Under the pieces are notes generated by a model. It worked only from the letters and a program-made list of their open reading frames with translations. It was not told the origin of the DNA and ran no database searches. The translations under genes were made by a program, and so were the position numbers. This document shows positions 1-8,371 of a stretch of 53,914 nucleotides of DNA, piece by piece; positions within the stretch are counted from its first letter, which is position 1; every line of letters starts with the position of its first letter. The stretch comes from Chthonomonas sp. UBA6659 (GTDB lineage: Bacteria; Armatimonadota; Fimbriimonadia; Fimbriimonadales; Fimbriimonadaceae): the NCBI GenBank assembly GCA_002455425.1, contig DKKT01000090.1:1-53914 (forward strand), in the 5' to 3' direction.

Positions 1-910
1 TGGGCTCACCGGCGAGAACGGCGGGTAGAAGGAGCTGGTCCGCGAGGAACGGATCGACGGTGGCATCCGATCGGAACCACTCGGCGAATCCATCGAAAGC
101 GTGCCCGACGACGTTCTCGGCTTTTACGCCCCGCTGGCCCGTCGCGGCTCCGACGCCGAAGCCCCGATCGAACTCCGCGATCAAGGTGACGTGGAGGCCG
201 GGCGTACGCGAGCGAACTTCCACGATCTCGGGCTCGACGTCGAGTTTGAGGATTCCGAGGAGCCGCGCCGCCTCGTTCGCCGCCCGTTCGGCGATCGACG
301 GCTGGAGCTCGGCGTACGCGATGACGGCTTGAACGTCCTTGAGTCTGCCCCGCGTCGTCCATTCGATCCCGTGCAGGGCGCTCGGCTCGACCTCGAGACC
401 GACTTCTCCGCGCGCGGCATAGCCGAACCCGGCTACGACCTGGGAAGGGAAGGCGACGAGCCCCTGACGCCTGTGGGCGGCGAGGCTGACCCGCTCGAAC
501 GCGTCGAATGTCAATGTGTTCGGGTTGTAGGTTTCGCCATGGGCGACGAGCTTGGAGTAGCCTCCGGCTCGGCAGAGCACGGGCAGCAGCGCTTCAAGGA
601 CGATCAAGGCGTTGCCGGGTACGCCTCCCTTCTCGTACTCGCCGATGTCGAGACGATGCTGGATCGGACGCGGGGACCGGGTCGGAGTGAAGGTCAAGTC
701 GTTGTGCCCGAGCTCGTCGCCAATGACCTCCGCCCGGGTCGAGGCTGCGAGGGCGTGGACGAACGCGAGATCTTCGGCCTGTAGTCCCGTTTTGCGCATC
801 GCGCCCCGAATGTTGTGAATCCGAACGGCTTGTTGGATGAGTGCGGCGATCGAAAGCGCCGTCCGAAACAGGGCACCGCCGCCCTCGCCGTGCGAGCCGT
901 TCAGAACCAT
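1..910 (-). CDS. rtcA: RNA 3'-terminal phosphate cyclase (3' end of gene outside window)
   Basis: Reading leftward from an ATG at 910, 303 codons stay open to the window edge, so the C-terminus is missing. The translation carries the RtcA signature near the N-terminus (GSHGEGGGALFRTALS, residues about 5-20) and the C-terminal family block LADQLLLP near residue 291. The family converts RNA 3'-phosphates to 2',3'-cyclic phosphates using ATP. The catalytic His of E. coli RtcA (His309) lies just past the visible end, so activity cannot be judged. The usual GEGGGQ is GEGGGA here. It follows the Cys-rich membrane protein gene by 25 bases and is probably the last gene of the efp operon. No rtcB is visible. 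No clear ribosome binding site precedes the ATG. Identification is secure; the start is less so. Confidence 0.88.
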   Translation of the reverse strand, partial: MVLNGSHGEGGGALFRTALSIAALIQQAVRIHNIRGAMRKTGLQAEDLAFVHALAASTRAEVIGDELGHNDLTFTPTRSPRPIQHRLDIGEYEKGGVPGNALIVLEALLPVLCRAGGYSKLVAHGETYNPNTLTFDAFERVSLAAHRRQGLVAFPSQVVAGFGYAARGEVGLEVEPSALHGIEWTTRGRLKDVQAVIAYAELQPSIAERAANEAARLLGILKLDVEPEIVEVRSRTPGLHVTLIAEFDRGFGVGAATGQRGVKAENVVGHAFDGFAEWFRSDATVDPFLADQLLLPAVLAGEP

Positions 911-935
911 CGGCTGGGCCGCGGCGCGCAACCGA

Positions 936-2024
936 TTACACCTTCAGTTTGAAGAAAAGGTACTCGATCAGCTTCATCAGATACGCGATGATGATCAGCA
1001 TGAAGCAGACGAGCAGAAGCTCTTTGAAGACGGTGAATCCGGTCGACTCTTGGGCAAGGCTTCCCGGCTTCTGGTACGTGGCCGAGGCCACGACTCGGTT
1101 GGCCCGGTCGAGGAGTACGGAAAGACCGTCGAGGAATTGGTTCCGTCCGAGAACGTACACGAGGACCATGCCGCCCACCACGGCGGGCAGCGCCAGTTTG
1201 TACTTATGCTTCTGGTGCTCGTTGTAGATCACGCACTGGCGGCAACGCTCGGCTTTCTGTTCCTGAGTGAGCTTGGCATTACGCGGGATGAACTTGGCTG
1301 CGGCGACCATGTCCTTCGGGATGACCCGGCCTTCCATCGCGTTGCGGATGACTTCTTCTTCGCACATGCAACCGACTCGCTCCTTCCAGCAAGTGCGACG
1401 GGAATGGTAGATGGGGCAGCGCTCCCGCACAAACTTGCGGCAGAACGGAAGCTGCCAGCACTTCCCCATGAAGACGTTTTGGACGTCGCGTTCCTCTTTG
1501 ACGCCCTTTCCGTACTTCAGTTGGTCGGCTTTGGCGCCCTGCTTGGCGCGGGTCTTGATCCGGCCCGCGACGTCGGCCACCGCACAGAAGATCGCGACGA
1601 TCCCGGCGATGCCGCCGGCGGTCTGAATCGACTTCATCACCGCCGATTCGACTTGGGGCGATTGGCCTCCACCCAGCATGCTCGGAAGGTACATCGGCGC
1701 GAAGAACAGCGCCGCGGCCGCGATCAACTGGAGTGGGGCGAGGGTCTCCTCCCCCCACCACAGGAACGACGTCGCGATGGCGAGCGCGAACGCGGCCGCG
1801 TAGAGGACCTTCGAAAACAGCTCGACGTTCGCCGTGGCCTGCGCGACGCTCATGCCCTGGGCGACGGCGCCGCCCGCGAACACGACGTACGTGTAGATCA
1901 AGAAGCCGAGCGATGTGGCGAGGCCCAACAGCGAAGCCCACAATAGGAATCGCGCAGCCGTGTCGAGAAAGCCCATCAAGGCGTCGGATGCGTCGGTATT
2001 GGCGAGTCGCTCTCTACGTGACAT
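936..2024 (-). CDS. Cys-rich polytopic membrane protein of unknown function
   Basis: A 362-residue protein that I do not recognise. Hydrophobic segments are visible at about residues 24-50, 68-92, 95-114, 135-155, 275-295 and 333-357, giving four N-terminal and two C-terminal membrane helices around a soluble loop. The loop (about 185-265) holds six cysteines in the spacing C-x5-C-x7-C-x8-C-x6-C-x-C, and later a CRQC pair. It looks like a zinc or iron-sulfur site, but no known cofactor motif matches exactly. The loop is rich in Lys and Arg, so it is probably cytoplasmic. It sits between efp (90 bases upstream) and rtcA (25 bases downstream) on the same strand, which suggests cotranscription and perhaps an RNA- or translation-linked role. 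That role is only inference. Confidence 0.85.
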   Translation of the reverse strand: MSRRERLANTDASDALMGFLDTAARFLLWASLLGLATSLGFLIYTYVVFAGGAVAQGMSVAQATANVELFSKVLYAAAFALAIATSFLWWGEETLAPLQLIAAAALFFAPMYLPSMLGGGQSPQVESAVMKSIQTAGGIAGIVAIFCAVADVAGRIKTRAKQGAKADQLKYGKGVKEERDVQNVFMGKCWQLPFCRKFVRERCPIYHSRRTCWKERVGCMCEEEVIRNAMEGRVIPKDMVAAAKFIPRNAKLTQEQKAERCRQCVIYNEHQKHKYKLALPAVVGGMVLVYVLGRNQFLDGLSVLLDRANRVVASATYQKPGSLAQESTGFTVFKELLLVCFMLIIIAYLMKLIEYLFFKLKV

Positions 2025-2114
2025 GGTCCCTCATGGCCCTCCCGCGTCAAACACGGGCTTGCCCGTTCCTATCATGCAGGACCGGGCTCCCCATTTTCCA
2101 AAGGAAGTGTGGTC

Positions 2115-2687
2115 CTACTTCTTGCTGACGCGCTCGAGGTAGGAATCGGTTCGCGTATCGACCTTGACGATGTCGCCCTGGTTCAGATGCAACGGTACGT
2201 TGATTTCCGCCCCCGTTTCGAGCTTGACGGTCTTTGTCTGCCCACTGCTGACCGTATCGCCGCGAAAGCCCGGTTCGGCGTAAGTGATCTCCAATTCCAC
2301 TGTCGCGGGCATTTCATATCCAATGACGGATCCGTCGACCGTGAGGGCGGAGAGTTCCATCTCTTCCTTAAGGTACTTTGCGCCATCGCCGATCTCGCCC
2401 TCGCTGACCGGGGTTTGCTCGTACGAGTCGAGGTCCATGAGGACGAGCTCGTCGCCCTGGCGGTACAGGTACTGCATCTTCTTCTTTTCGAGATACGCAG
2501 GCTCGACGCGTTCACCGGCTCGGAAGGTCTTCTCGAGCACGGAGCCCGTTCGGAGTTTCTTGAGCCGCGTGCGCACGAACGCCCCGCCCTTGCCCGGCTT
2601 CACATGCTGGAATTCGAGGATCACGTAGACCTCGCCATCCAGATACATCCCCATGCCATTGCGAAAGTCGCTGGTGTCAACCGCCAT
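2115..2687 (-). CDS. efp: Elongation factor P
   Basis: A 190-residue protein with the three-domain EF-P layout and normal family length. It binds ribosomes stalled on polyproline and promotes peptide bond formation. The loop KPGKGGA (residues 30-36) carries the lysine that is modified in many bacteria (Lys33 here). The C-terminal OB-fold block (GDTVSSGQTKTVKLETGAEINVP) is intact. Start at 2687 gives MAVDTSDFRNG, matching family N-termini; an ATG two codons upstream (2693) is possible. Longer upstream extension in the same frame is not family-like. No separate EF-P modification gene (epmA, epmB, earP, ymfI) is seen in the window. Downstream on the same strand are the Cys-rich membrane protein and rtcA. 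Confidence 0.97.
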   Translation of the reverse strand: MAVDTSDFRNGMGMYLDGEVYVILEFQHVKPGKGGAFVRTRLKKLRTGSVLEKTFRAGERVEPAYLEKKKMQYLYRQGDELVLMDLDSYEQTPVSEGEIGDGAKYLKEEMELSALTVDGSVIGYEMPATVELEITYAEPGFRGDTVSSGQTKTVKLETGAEINVPLHLNQGDIVKVDTRTDSYLERVSKK

Positions 2688-2801
2688 GACCATCGATTTT
2701 GACACGTTCGAGACGAGGCAAGGAATCGAGGGAACGCACGCGCGCGAGAGACGTCTGTTCTTCCGATGCCGGGCCACGGTTGTAGCCGAGATCCGGATGG
2801 G

Positions 2802-2807
2802 TACCCT
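2802..2807 (+). promoter_or_regulatory. -10-like TACCCT, leaderless start
   Basis: The string GGTACCCT ends 7 nt before ATG 2815. It closely matches the elements before 51004 and, on the other strand, 50871. It is the reason for preferring ATG 2815 over ATG 2797 for the next gene. No clear -35 element is seen. Confidence 0.45.
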
Positions 2808-2814
2808 TCTACCG

Positions 2815-4422
2815 ATGTTCCCGATTGGCTTCGCCCTCTCGTTCCTGTTGCCGGTCGTCGGGCCGGAGCTACCGGCATCGACGGATCTGACGTTTCGGCG
2901 CGATGTCCTCGCCCTACAAGAAGCCACTTGGCGCCTCGACTTTCGGGAAGCCGAGCGGCTCCTCGCCGTGCTTCCGAACCGGACGATCACGATCAGCTGG
3001 GACGACACGAAGGTGCCGGCCGACCGAAAGATCGAGTTCGCGAAGGCGCGTGATAAGGCGATTGAATCGTGGAAGGAGCTCGTGCCCTCTCTCCAGATCT
3101 CGGTGGTGCCAAAGGGTCGGATCCGCCTTTCGTTCGAAGCCGAGCTCCCGCCCAATGCCGACACCACCGGGCCGGCGGGTGCCGTTTACTTCTTCTCATC
3201 CGATCCCGATGAAGCTCGGGTCGAAGGGATACTCGCCCAGGTTCGGACCGCGAAAAAGCTGCAGATCGACGCCAAGGAGGTCACCAACGAGGTGGTGTAT
3301 GCGATCGGCGTCTCGCTTGGGCTTGGAGAGATTGCGCACATCGCCAGTCCGATGAACCGCGAAGAAGGCCTCTACCGTGCCGTCATGCCGCTCTCTTCGG
3401 GTGAGGCGCTCCTTGCGAACGACACGCTCAACGCGGTTGCGCGCCTGAAGGGCCTCGTCGATGCACGTCGGCGGATCGTACCGACCCGACCTCAGGTGTT
3501 CCTGAGCCAGACCGAGTTCCGCCCCGCTGCGGTGGTGCAAGGCGATGCCATCAGCCAGAGCTTCCTGATCGTCAACAAGGGAAATTCGCCGCTCCGCATC
3601 CGACTCGTACCGGACTGCGGCTGTTTTGCCGCGGTGCGGTACGACAAGTCGGTGCCTCCCGGCGAGGAACGTCTCGTCCAGGTTACGGTCGACACGACCA
3701 GCTTTCCCGGCGATCTCGATAAGAACCTCTACCTCTACACGAACGACCCCGAGAGGGGCGAGGTGAAACTGAACTTCCAGATGCGCGCCGATCCATTGTT
3801 CACGTTCCTGGGCCACGAGCGGCAAAGCACGATCCTGCTCGGCGATGGCGGTGCAAATACGGAGCTGGTCCTCCTCGTGAACGACAAGAAGCCGATGAAG
3901 CCGACTGCGGTCCGTGTCGATGGGGTGCCCGCACTGGGCACGTTTGAGCCGTGGACCGGGTCGGTCGACGATCCCGACCAGCCTGGCCGCACGATCCAGC
4001 GGCAGGGGTTTCGCATCAGACTCGCAATCCCGGCGGAGATTCCGCCCGGGAGGTCCCCGATGACCGTCAACGTCATCACGGACGATCCCGTCTGGAAGGA
4101 GCTTCGGCACACCCTCTACGTGCAGCGGGGGATCGTCGCTCTGCCCTCGAGCCTTTACATGGGCGAACTCGGTAAGGACCCGGCTCGCGGCTGGTTCCTG
4201 GTCACGCGTCCTCGCTCCCCCTTCAAGATTCTTGGAGTCGAGTCGTCGAGCCCATTCCTGAAGGCGTTCGTCGAGAATATCGATGGCGGATTCGAGTATC
4301 GCGTCAATGTGGTCTACGACGGTCGCGGCGACTTCGGTGATTTTCGCGCAACGTTGACCCTCGTGACCGACGACAAGAAGCAACCGCGGGTCGAGGTGCC
4401 GATTCGCGCCGTGATTCGATGA
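2815..4422 (+). CDS. Secreted DUF1573 protein with degenerate matrixin-like domain
   Basis: 535 residues. The N-terminus (MFPIGFALSFLLPVVGPELPAS) reads as a signal peptide, so the protein is exported. Residues about 60-180 resemble a metzincin/matrixin domain: a W...L..I.....R.....FEA strand region, then NEVVYAIGVSLGLG and later SPMN. The zinc motif HExxHxxGxxH is present only as N158-E159-xx-Y162-xx-G165-xx-L168, so all three His ligands are lost. From about residue 235 a DUF1573 Ig-like domain follows (NKGNSPLRIRLVPDCGCFAA, then PPGEERLVQVTVDT), followed by further beta-rich repeats. The gene overlaps the next by ATGA. The start was chosen for the leaderless element and signal peptide; ATG 2797 adds six residues. 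DUF1573 is confident, the dead protease is inference. Confidence 0.8.
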   Translation: MFPIGFALSFLLPVVGPELPASTDLTFRRDVLALQEATWRLDFREAERLLAVLPNRTITISWDDTKVPADRKIEFAKARDKAIESWKELVPSLQISVVPKGRIRLSFEAELPPNADTTGPAGAVYFFSSDPDEARVEGILAQVRTAKKLQIDAKEVTNEVVYAIGVSLGLGEIAHIASPMNREEGLYRAVMPLSSGEALLANDTLNAVARLKGLVDARRRIVPTRPQVFLSQTEFRPAAVVQGDAISQSFLIVNKGNSPLRIRLVPDCGCFAAVRYDKSVPPGEERLVQVTVDTTSFPGDLDKNLYLYTNDPERGEVKLNFQMRADPLFTFLGHERQSTILLGDGGANTELVLLVNDKKPMKPTAVRVDGVPALGTFEPWTGSVDDPDQPGRTIQRQGFRIRLAIPAEIPPGRSPMTVNVITDDPVWKELRHTLYVQRGIVALPSSLYMGELGKDPARGWFLVTRPRSPFKILGVESSSPFLKAFVENIDGGFEYRVNVVYDGRGDFGDFRATLTLVTDDKKQPRVEVPIRAVIR

Positions 4423-5687
4423 ACATGGGTCGCGGTCTCCTTTGGGCGGGCGTCGCGGTGGTCTTCGGGGCCGGCTTTGTCGCCCGTCCCGCGCAGGAAC
4501 CGATCAAACCATGGGTCGTCATCGTCGGCGGAAGTACGGACGGCTACCTCTCGCCCTGTGGATGTACCAAGCCGATGTCGGGTGGCATTCGGCGGCGGGC
4601 CACCGCGACGCGTGCGTCCGGCGAACCCGATCGGACTCTGGTTCTCGACGGTGGGAACCTCGTCGCGGGCGTCGGGCGACAAGATGAGATCAAGGCGGAG
4701 ACGGTGGCCGAATCGCTGAGGTCGATCGGGGTCGATGCCCTGAACCTCACCGCGAGTGACGCCCGCTTGGGCTCGAGCATGGTCGGTTCCATCGTGCGTC
4801 TTTCGGGCTCGAGAGTGGTTTCAGCCTCGATCGAAGGCGTCGACGGGATCCGGCGAAGCATCGTGAAGGGGCCCTTCGTCGTGACCGGAATCTCGCCCGG
4901 ATCGGAAGATATTGTAAGGCGGCTCGGGGGAAGGTCGCTCACCCGGGATGCAGCCCTTGCGGCCTTTCTGGACGAGGCAAAGGTACTCGATCGGACGCCG
5001 ATCCTCCTGTGGGATGGAGACCGCATTGGAGCCGAAGCGTTGGCGAAGGCCCACCCAAGCCTTGCCTTGATCGTCTACCGGAGTGGGTCGAAGGTGCCGG
5101 CCACTCCGTTTCGTGTGGGTGAGACGTGGCTTGTCACGCCGGGAGAGAAGAGCAAGGCGATCGTCCGGCTTGAGTTCTCCGGAGGAAAGTGGTCTCAATA
5201 CCGGGCGGTGGCGCTGGGTCCGGAGTTCGAAGACGATGCCCAGGTTGGGGCGATGTTCAAGACCTACCTGAGCCGCGTCGGCGAGGAGAGGCTGCTTGAG
5301 AAACTTCCGCGCGCGCCCAGCGCCGCCTTCGCCGGATCGAAGCGGTGTGGATCCTGCCATCCCGCGGCGTACAAGGTTTGGAAGGAGTCACGCCACGCCG
5401 ACGCTTTGTCCACGCTTGAGAAAGGGGGCCAGGATCGCGACCCGGACTGTGTCGGTTGCCACGTCGTCGGCTTGGAACTCGACCGTGGCTTTCGATCACG
5501 CTCGGAGACGCCCCAACTTTCCGATGTCGGCTGCGAAAGCTGCCATGGCCCGGGTGCGGCCCATAGTGCCGGACCGACGAAGGCACCGATGCCCCAGGTC
5601 GGGGCGGCTTCGTGTCGGAGCTGCCACGTTCCGGATCACAGTCCGGGCTTCGACTACGAGTCGTACTGGAAGAAAATCGCCCACTGA
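4419..5687 (+). CDS. Phosphatase-like/tetraheme cytochrome c fusion
   Basis: 422 residues with an N-terminal signal or anchor (GLLWAGVAVVFGAGFVA). Residues 30-300 resemble the 5'-nucleotidase/metallophosphatase-like module found with multiheme cytochromes (GGSTDGYLSPCGCTKPMSGG, VLDGGNLV), but the canonical metal-binding D-x-H and GNH(E/D) motifs are not evident, so catalysis is doubtful. The C-terminal third carries four CxxCH heme sites at Cys310, Cys344, Cys372 and Cys399 (CGSCH, CVGCH, CESCH, CRSCH), as in cytochrome c554-type proteins. It is probably periplasmic electron transfer. It overlaps the DUF1573 gene by four bases, so the two are translationally coupled. A long hairpin follows the stop. 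The substrate or redox partner is unknown. Confidence 0.85.
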   Translation: MNMGRGLLWAGVAVVFGAGFVARPAQEPIKPWVVIVGGSTDGYLSPCGCTKPMSGGIRRRATATRASGEPDRTLVLDGGNLVAGVGRQDEIKAETVAESLRSIGVDALNLTASDARLGSSMVGSIVRLSGSRVVSASIEGVDGIRRSIVKGPFVVTGISPGSEDIVRRLGGRSLTRDAALAAFLDEAKVLDRTPILLWDGDRIGAEALAKAHPSLALIVYRSGSKVPATPFRVGETWLVTPGEKSKAIVRLEFSGGKWSQYRAVALGPEFEDDAQVGAMFKTYLSRVGEERLLEKLPRAPSAAFAGSKRCGSCHPAAYKVWKESRHADALSTLEKGGQDRDPDCVGCHVVGLELDRGFRSRSETPQLSDVGCESCHGPGAAHSAGPTKAPMPQVGAASCRSCHVPDHSPGFDYESYWKKIAH

Positions 5688-5693
5688 CACGAA

Positions 5694-5723
5694 TGCGGGC
5701 ATCGCCTCGTGGCGATGCCCGCA
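5694..5723. terminator. Perfect 13-bp hairpin between convergent genes
   Basis: TGCGGGCATCGCC (5694-5706), loop TCGT, GGCGATGCCCGCA (5711-5723): 13 uninterrupted pairs. It lies between the stop of the tetraheme gene (5687) and the stop of the minus-strand lipoprotein gene (5743), so it probably ends both transcripts. There is no T-tract on either side. Confidence 0.75.
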
Positions 5724-5742
5724 CGACGTCCGAAGTCGGCTC

Positions 5743-6456
5743 TCAGCGTCGGTCGGTGAGCACGAGTCCGCGGAGCGGTTCGCCACCGCCACCGGTCGCG
5801 AAGACGGTGACGATCGAATTGGCCCGGCCGTTGAGCGAGCCCGAGTCGATCGCGACGTCCTTGGTTCCGGCAGCCGTGATGCGAATCCGGTAGGCGCCCG
5901 GCTCGATCGCGAAGTAAGGCGAGGCTTCGAGGTAGTTCAGCGAGCGCTGATTCGGCTCGACATCCGCGAGATCGACGTTCGGTCCGGTGATGTAGACATC
6001 GACGCCGCCGACGACGGGAGTGCCGTGGAACGCGCGCACCTTCACCTTGTCGGAGATCGGGAGATCGTTGTCTTCGAGCGCCAGCAGGTTGACGCTCCCG
6101 TTGCCATAGAACCCTGAGGCGACGATGGTGTACTCACGGTCCGTGTACAGGAACTCACGCTTCGTCGCCACCTGGCCGAGGTCGCCGACGGCGAGAATCA
6201 GGTCGCTGGTGCCCGAAACGACCGACTGGTAGCCGCTGTCCTCGCGGTATTCGAGCCTGCGGGGCGAAACCGGGCGCGCCTTCCAGTAGAGCTGGGTGAT
6301 CGGTCCGGCCGGAAAGTCGGGCACGAGCTGCACCAGCCGCATGCGCATGTTCGCGGGGCCGCCACCATCATCGGTTCCGTTGTCGATGGCACCGCGGCAG
6401 CCAAACAAACTGGCCGCCACCACTCCAAGCACTGCTACGAATCCTACGAGCCTCAT
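5743..6456 (-). CDS. DUF4397 domain lipoprotein
   Basis: 237 residues. A signal peptide ends in the lipobox ASLFGC (Cys about residue 20), so it should be lipid-anchored. Two DUF4397-type beta-sandwich repeats follow: VRAFHGTPVVGGVDVYITG and the preceding RLVQLVPDFPAGPITQLYW unit, each with the family's strand pattern and the 'G.Y.I.....G' ending (EPGAYRIRITAAGTKDV). These domains are extracellular and of unknown ligand. The start is set by a strong ribosome binding site (GGAGGAG, 5 nt before ATG 6456) and a recognisable promoter further upstream. It is monocistronic, with a terminator hairpin after the stop. Confidence 0.85.
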   Translation of the reverse strand: MRLVGFVAVLGVVAASLFGCRGAIDNGTDDGGGPANMRMRLVQLVPDFPAGPITQLYWKARPVSPRRLEYREDSGYQSVVSGTSDLILAVGDLGQVATKREFLYTDREYTIVASGFYGNGSVNLLALEDNDLPISDKVKVRAFHGTPVVGGVDVYITGPNVDLADVEPNQRSLNYLEASPYFAIEPGAYRIRITAAGTKDVAIDSGSLNGRANSIVTVFATGGGGEPLRGLVLTDRR

Positions 6457-6483
6457 TCGGTCTCCTCCAAGTTGAGAACCCAG

Positions 6484-6513
6484 AGTGTATCACCTGGGAA
6501 CCGCGCCTGTCAT
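6484..6513 (-). promoter_or_regulatory. Sigma-70-type promoter for the DUF4397 lipoprotein
   Basis: On the minus strand, ATGACA (6508-6513) is followed by an 18-nt spacer and TACACT (6484-6489). This leaves a normal leader with GGAGGAG before ATG 6456. It is one of the few conventional promoters visible in the window. Confidence 0.55.
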
Positions 6514-6804
6514 CTGAAAGCCGCGCCTTCCGCGTATCTGGCTTGGTCCGGCACCCTCCCAACCTGCTCGACACCGCTGCGGTCACAACATCGCTAGGGA
6601 GAAGACGAGCGGGGTCCGTGAAGTGACTCGGGCAAATCCGACTTCTCGTCTCCTTGAGGTGCAGAGTTTAGGGTCGGCCGTCCGTGGCCGGCATCCATCC
6701 GGCCCCCAGTGGCAGGACCGTACTCAAGGAGGATAGACACTGGGGGGACGGTCGGTGCCCCGCAAAGGTTCGAGTGGTGGAAAACTCCTCGTGCTCGTGC
6801 CACG
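6514..6804. other. Intergenic region, no gene seen
   Basis: About 290 bases between the divergent lipoprotein promoter and the glycosyltransferase start. Short frames exist on both strands but none has a credible start, ribosome binding site or protein-like content. No clear hairpin or repeat was found. It presumably contains the promoter of the plus-strand gene, which I could not pinpoint. Confidence 0.5.
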
Positions 6805-7890
6805 ATGAACGCCATGACCCTCCGGGATCTCCTCGACGCGGCGCCGATCGTGTTTCTCGGTCGCTATCCGACGCCCGAAGACCGCATGGACGGCTACTAC
6901 CAGCGGGTGGCCGCGATCGATCGCCTCCTCGAGGACCTGCCTCGTGTGTACCTGCGCACGGACGGGCCTGCGACCATGCTCTCGGTGTCGACCCGTAGGG
7001 CCGACTCGCAAGCGTGGGAGGTCCGGATTTCTCGTCGCAACCCGATCCAACGACGGGTTGCGATCCAGTTGGCTGTGGCGTCCCGTGGGGTTTATGCGCA
7101 CAGCGTCCGTGCCCTCGAAGGACCCATCGCGTGGAGTTGTTTCACCGCCGCTCCACGCCGCGTGCTCGATCTCCACGGAGCCGTCCCGGAGGAAGCTTCG
7201 ATGCTGGGGGAGGCGAGCCGGACGAGCGCGCTCGCCTCGTTGGAAGGTGAGGCTCTGGCCCAAGTCGGCCTCTTGGTGGGGGTGAGTCGCCGCCTTCTCG
7301 ATCATGTGGTGGCGAAGCATCGACTCGAAAGCGATCCCGAGAGTCTCGTCTTACCGATCGTCACGGAAAGCGCGGATGAGGGCGAGTCCGGTCCGAGGAC
7401 CGGTGCGATTTACGCCGGCGGCTTTCAAGCATGGCAGCAGATGGAGAAGATGTTCGACTTCATTCATCGGCACCCAGAACTGCCCGTCACCTTTCTCACT
7501 CCCGATCCTGACCGAGTGCAGCGTGAGTACCAAGAGCGCTACCGCGTCGACTTCCTCGGCACGTCAGAATCGGCGCGCCCGGACGAATTGGCCGGATGGT
7601 ATCGCGCGCACCGATTCGGATTGATTCTGCGCGAGGACTCGATCGTCAACCAGGTTGCCTCTCCGACCAAGCTGGCAGAGTATCTGGGAGCGGGCTTGAT
7701 CCCGATCGTCGACTCCTCCGACATTGGCGACTTTCCGTCCATGGGCTATTACACGGTGCGCTACGATGCAACCCTGCCGACTCCTGAAGAGGCGAGGATA
7801 ATAGCCGCACACAACCGAGCCGTGTTCGATGAGCTCGTCCAGGAGTATCGCTCCGCGGCAGGCATGCTCCGAGCGTGGTGGGTAACGTGA
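6805..7890 (+). CDS. GT-B fold glycosyltransferase-like protein
   Basis: 361 residues, no signal peptide, cytoplasmic. The C-terminal half has the nucleotide-sugar binding pattern of GT4-like enzymes: VNQVASPTKLAEYLGAGLIPIV (about residues 285-306), preceded by a Rossmann-like segment (YAGGFQAWQQMEKMFDFI; VTFLTPD). The middle motif RVLDLHGAVPEE fits the domain linker region of such enzymes. Donor and acceptor are unknown. ATG 6805 was chosen over an in-frame ATG at 6709 because the extra 32 residues are low-complexity and not family-like; ATG 6814 is also possible. The DinB-like gene starts 5 bases after its stop, so the two are probably cotranscribed. Confidence 0.65.
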   Translation: MNAMTLRDLLDAAPIVFLGRYPTPEDRMDGYYQRVAAIDRLLEDLPRVYLRTDGPATMLSVSTRRADSQAWEVRISRRNPIQRRVAIQLAVASRGVYAHSVRALEGPIAWSCFTAAPRRVLDLHGAVPEEASMLGEASRTSALASLEGEALAQVGLLVGVSRRLLDHVVAKHRLESDPESLVLPIVTESADEGESGPRTGAIYAGGFQAWQQMEKMFDFIHRHPELPVTFLTPDPDRVQREYQERYRVDFLGTSESARPDELAGWYRAHRFGLILREDSIVNQVASPTKLAEYLGAGLIPIVDSSDIGDFPSMGYYTVRYDATLPTPEEARIIAAHNRAVFDELVQEYRSAAGMLRAWWVT

Positions 7891-7894
7891 TGCC

Positions 7895-8371
7895 ATGACT
7901 GCCAAGGAACTGATCTGCACGCTCAACGACCAGGCGACCGAAGGGTTGTTTCGCGCGGCCCGCGCCGTCGCCGCCGATAAGCTCGAGTGGAAGCCGGGCG
8001 AAAAGGCTCGATCGGCCCTCGACATCGCGCGGGAGTGTGCGCTTTCTCCGACTTGGGCGACCGAGCTCCTCGAAACACGGAAGATGCCGGAGTTCAACGA
8101 GACGACCATGGCTGAGTACGAGGCGAAGAAGAATGCGATCCCCAGCCTTGACGCCGCCGAAGCACTCGCCAAGGAGAACGTCGCCGCGCTCAACGCCGCG
8201 ATCGGTGCATTTCCCGAATCCGATCTCCGAGTGACGATGCATGTGCCGTTCGGGCCGAATCCGAATTGGCCGTTCTATAACGTGATGATGCTCCACGTTT
8301 GGAACTGCCACTACCACACCGGGCAACTCAACTACATTCAGACCTTGTACGGCGACACCGACTTCCACTAG
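7895..8371 (+). CDS. DinB/YfiT-like four-helix-bundle protein
   Basis: 158 residues. The C-terminal helix HVWNCHYHTGQLNYIQTLYGD has the DinB superfamily H...H..Q pattern that, with an N-terminal His, usually binds a metal; the N-terminal helices (LNDQATEGLFRAARAVAADKLEWKPGEKARS) also fit. DinB-like proteins are often stress-induced and include thiol-dependent transferases; the reaction here is unknown. Its stop overlaps the stop region of the convergent LolA-like gene by 4 bases, leaving no room for an intergenic terminator. Confidence 0.82.
   Translation: MTAKELICTLNDQATEGLFRAARAVAADKLEWKPGEKARSALDIARECALSPTWATELLETRKMPEFNETTMAEYEAKKNAIPSLDAAEALAKENVAALNAAIGAFPESDLRVTMHVPFGPNPNWPFYNVMMLHVWNCHYHTGQLNYIQTLYGDTDFH

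Noticed and set aside
101..784. 227-codon plus-strand frame at the left edge
   Set aside because: The minus strand here encodes RtcA with its signature motifs; the plus frame is its shadow.
2053..2066. ACGGGC-TT-GCCCGT inverted repeat downstream of efp as a terminator
   Set aside because: The stem is short with a 2-nt loop and no T-tract, and the downstream gene is likely cotranscribed.
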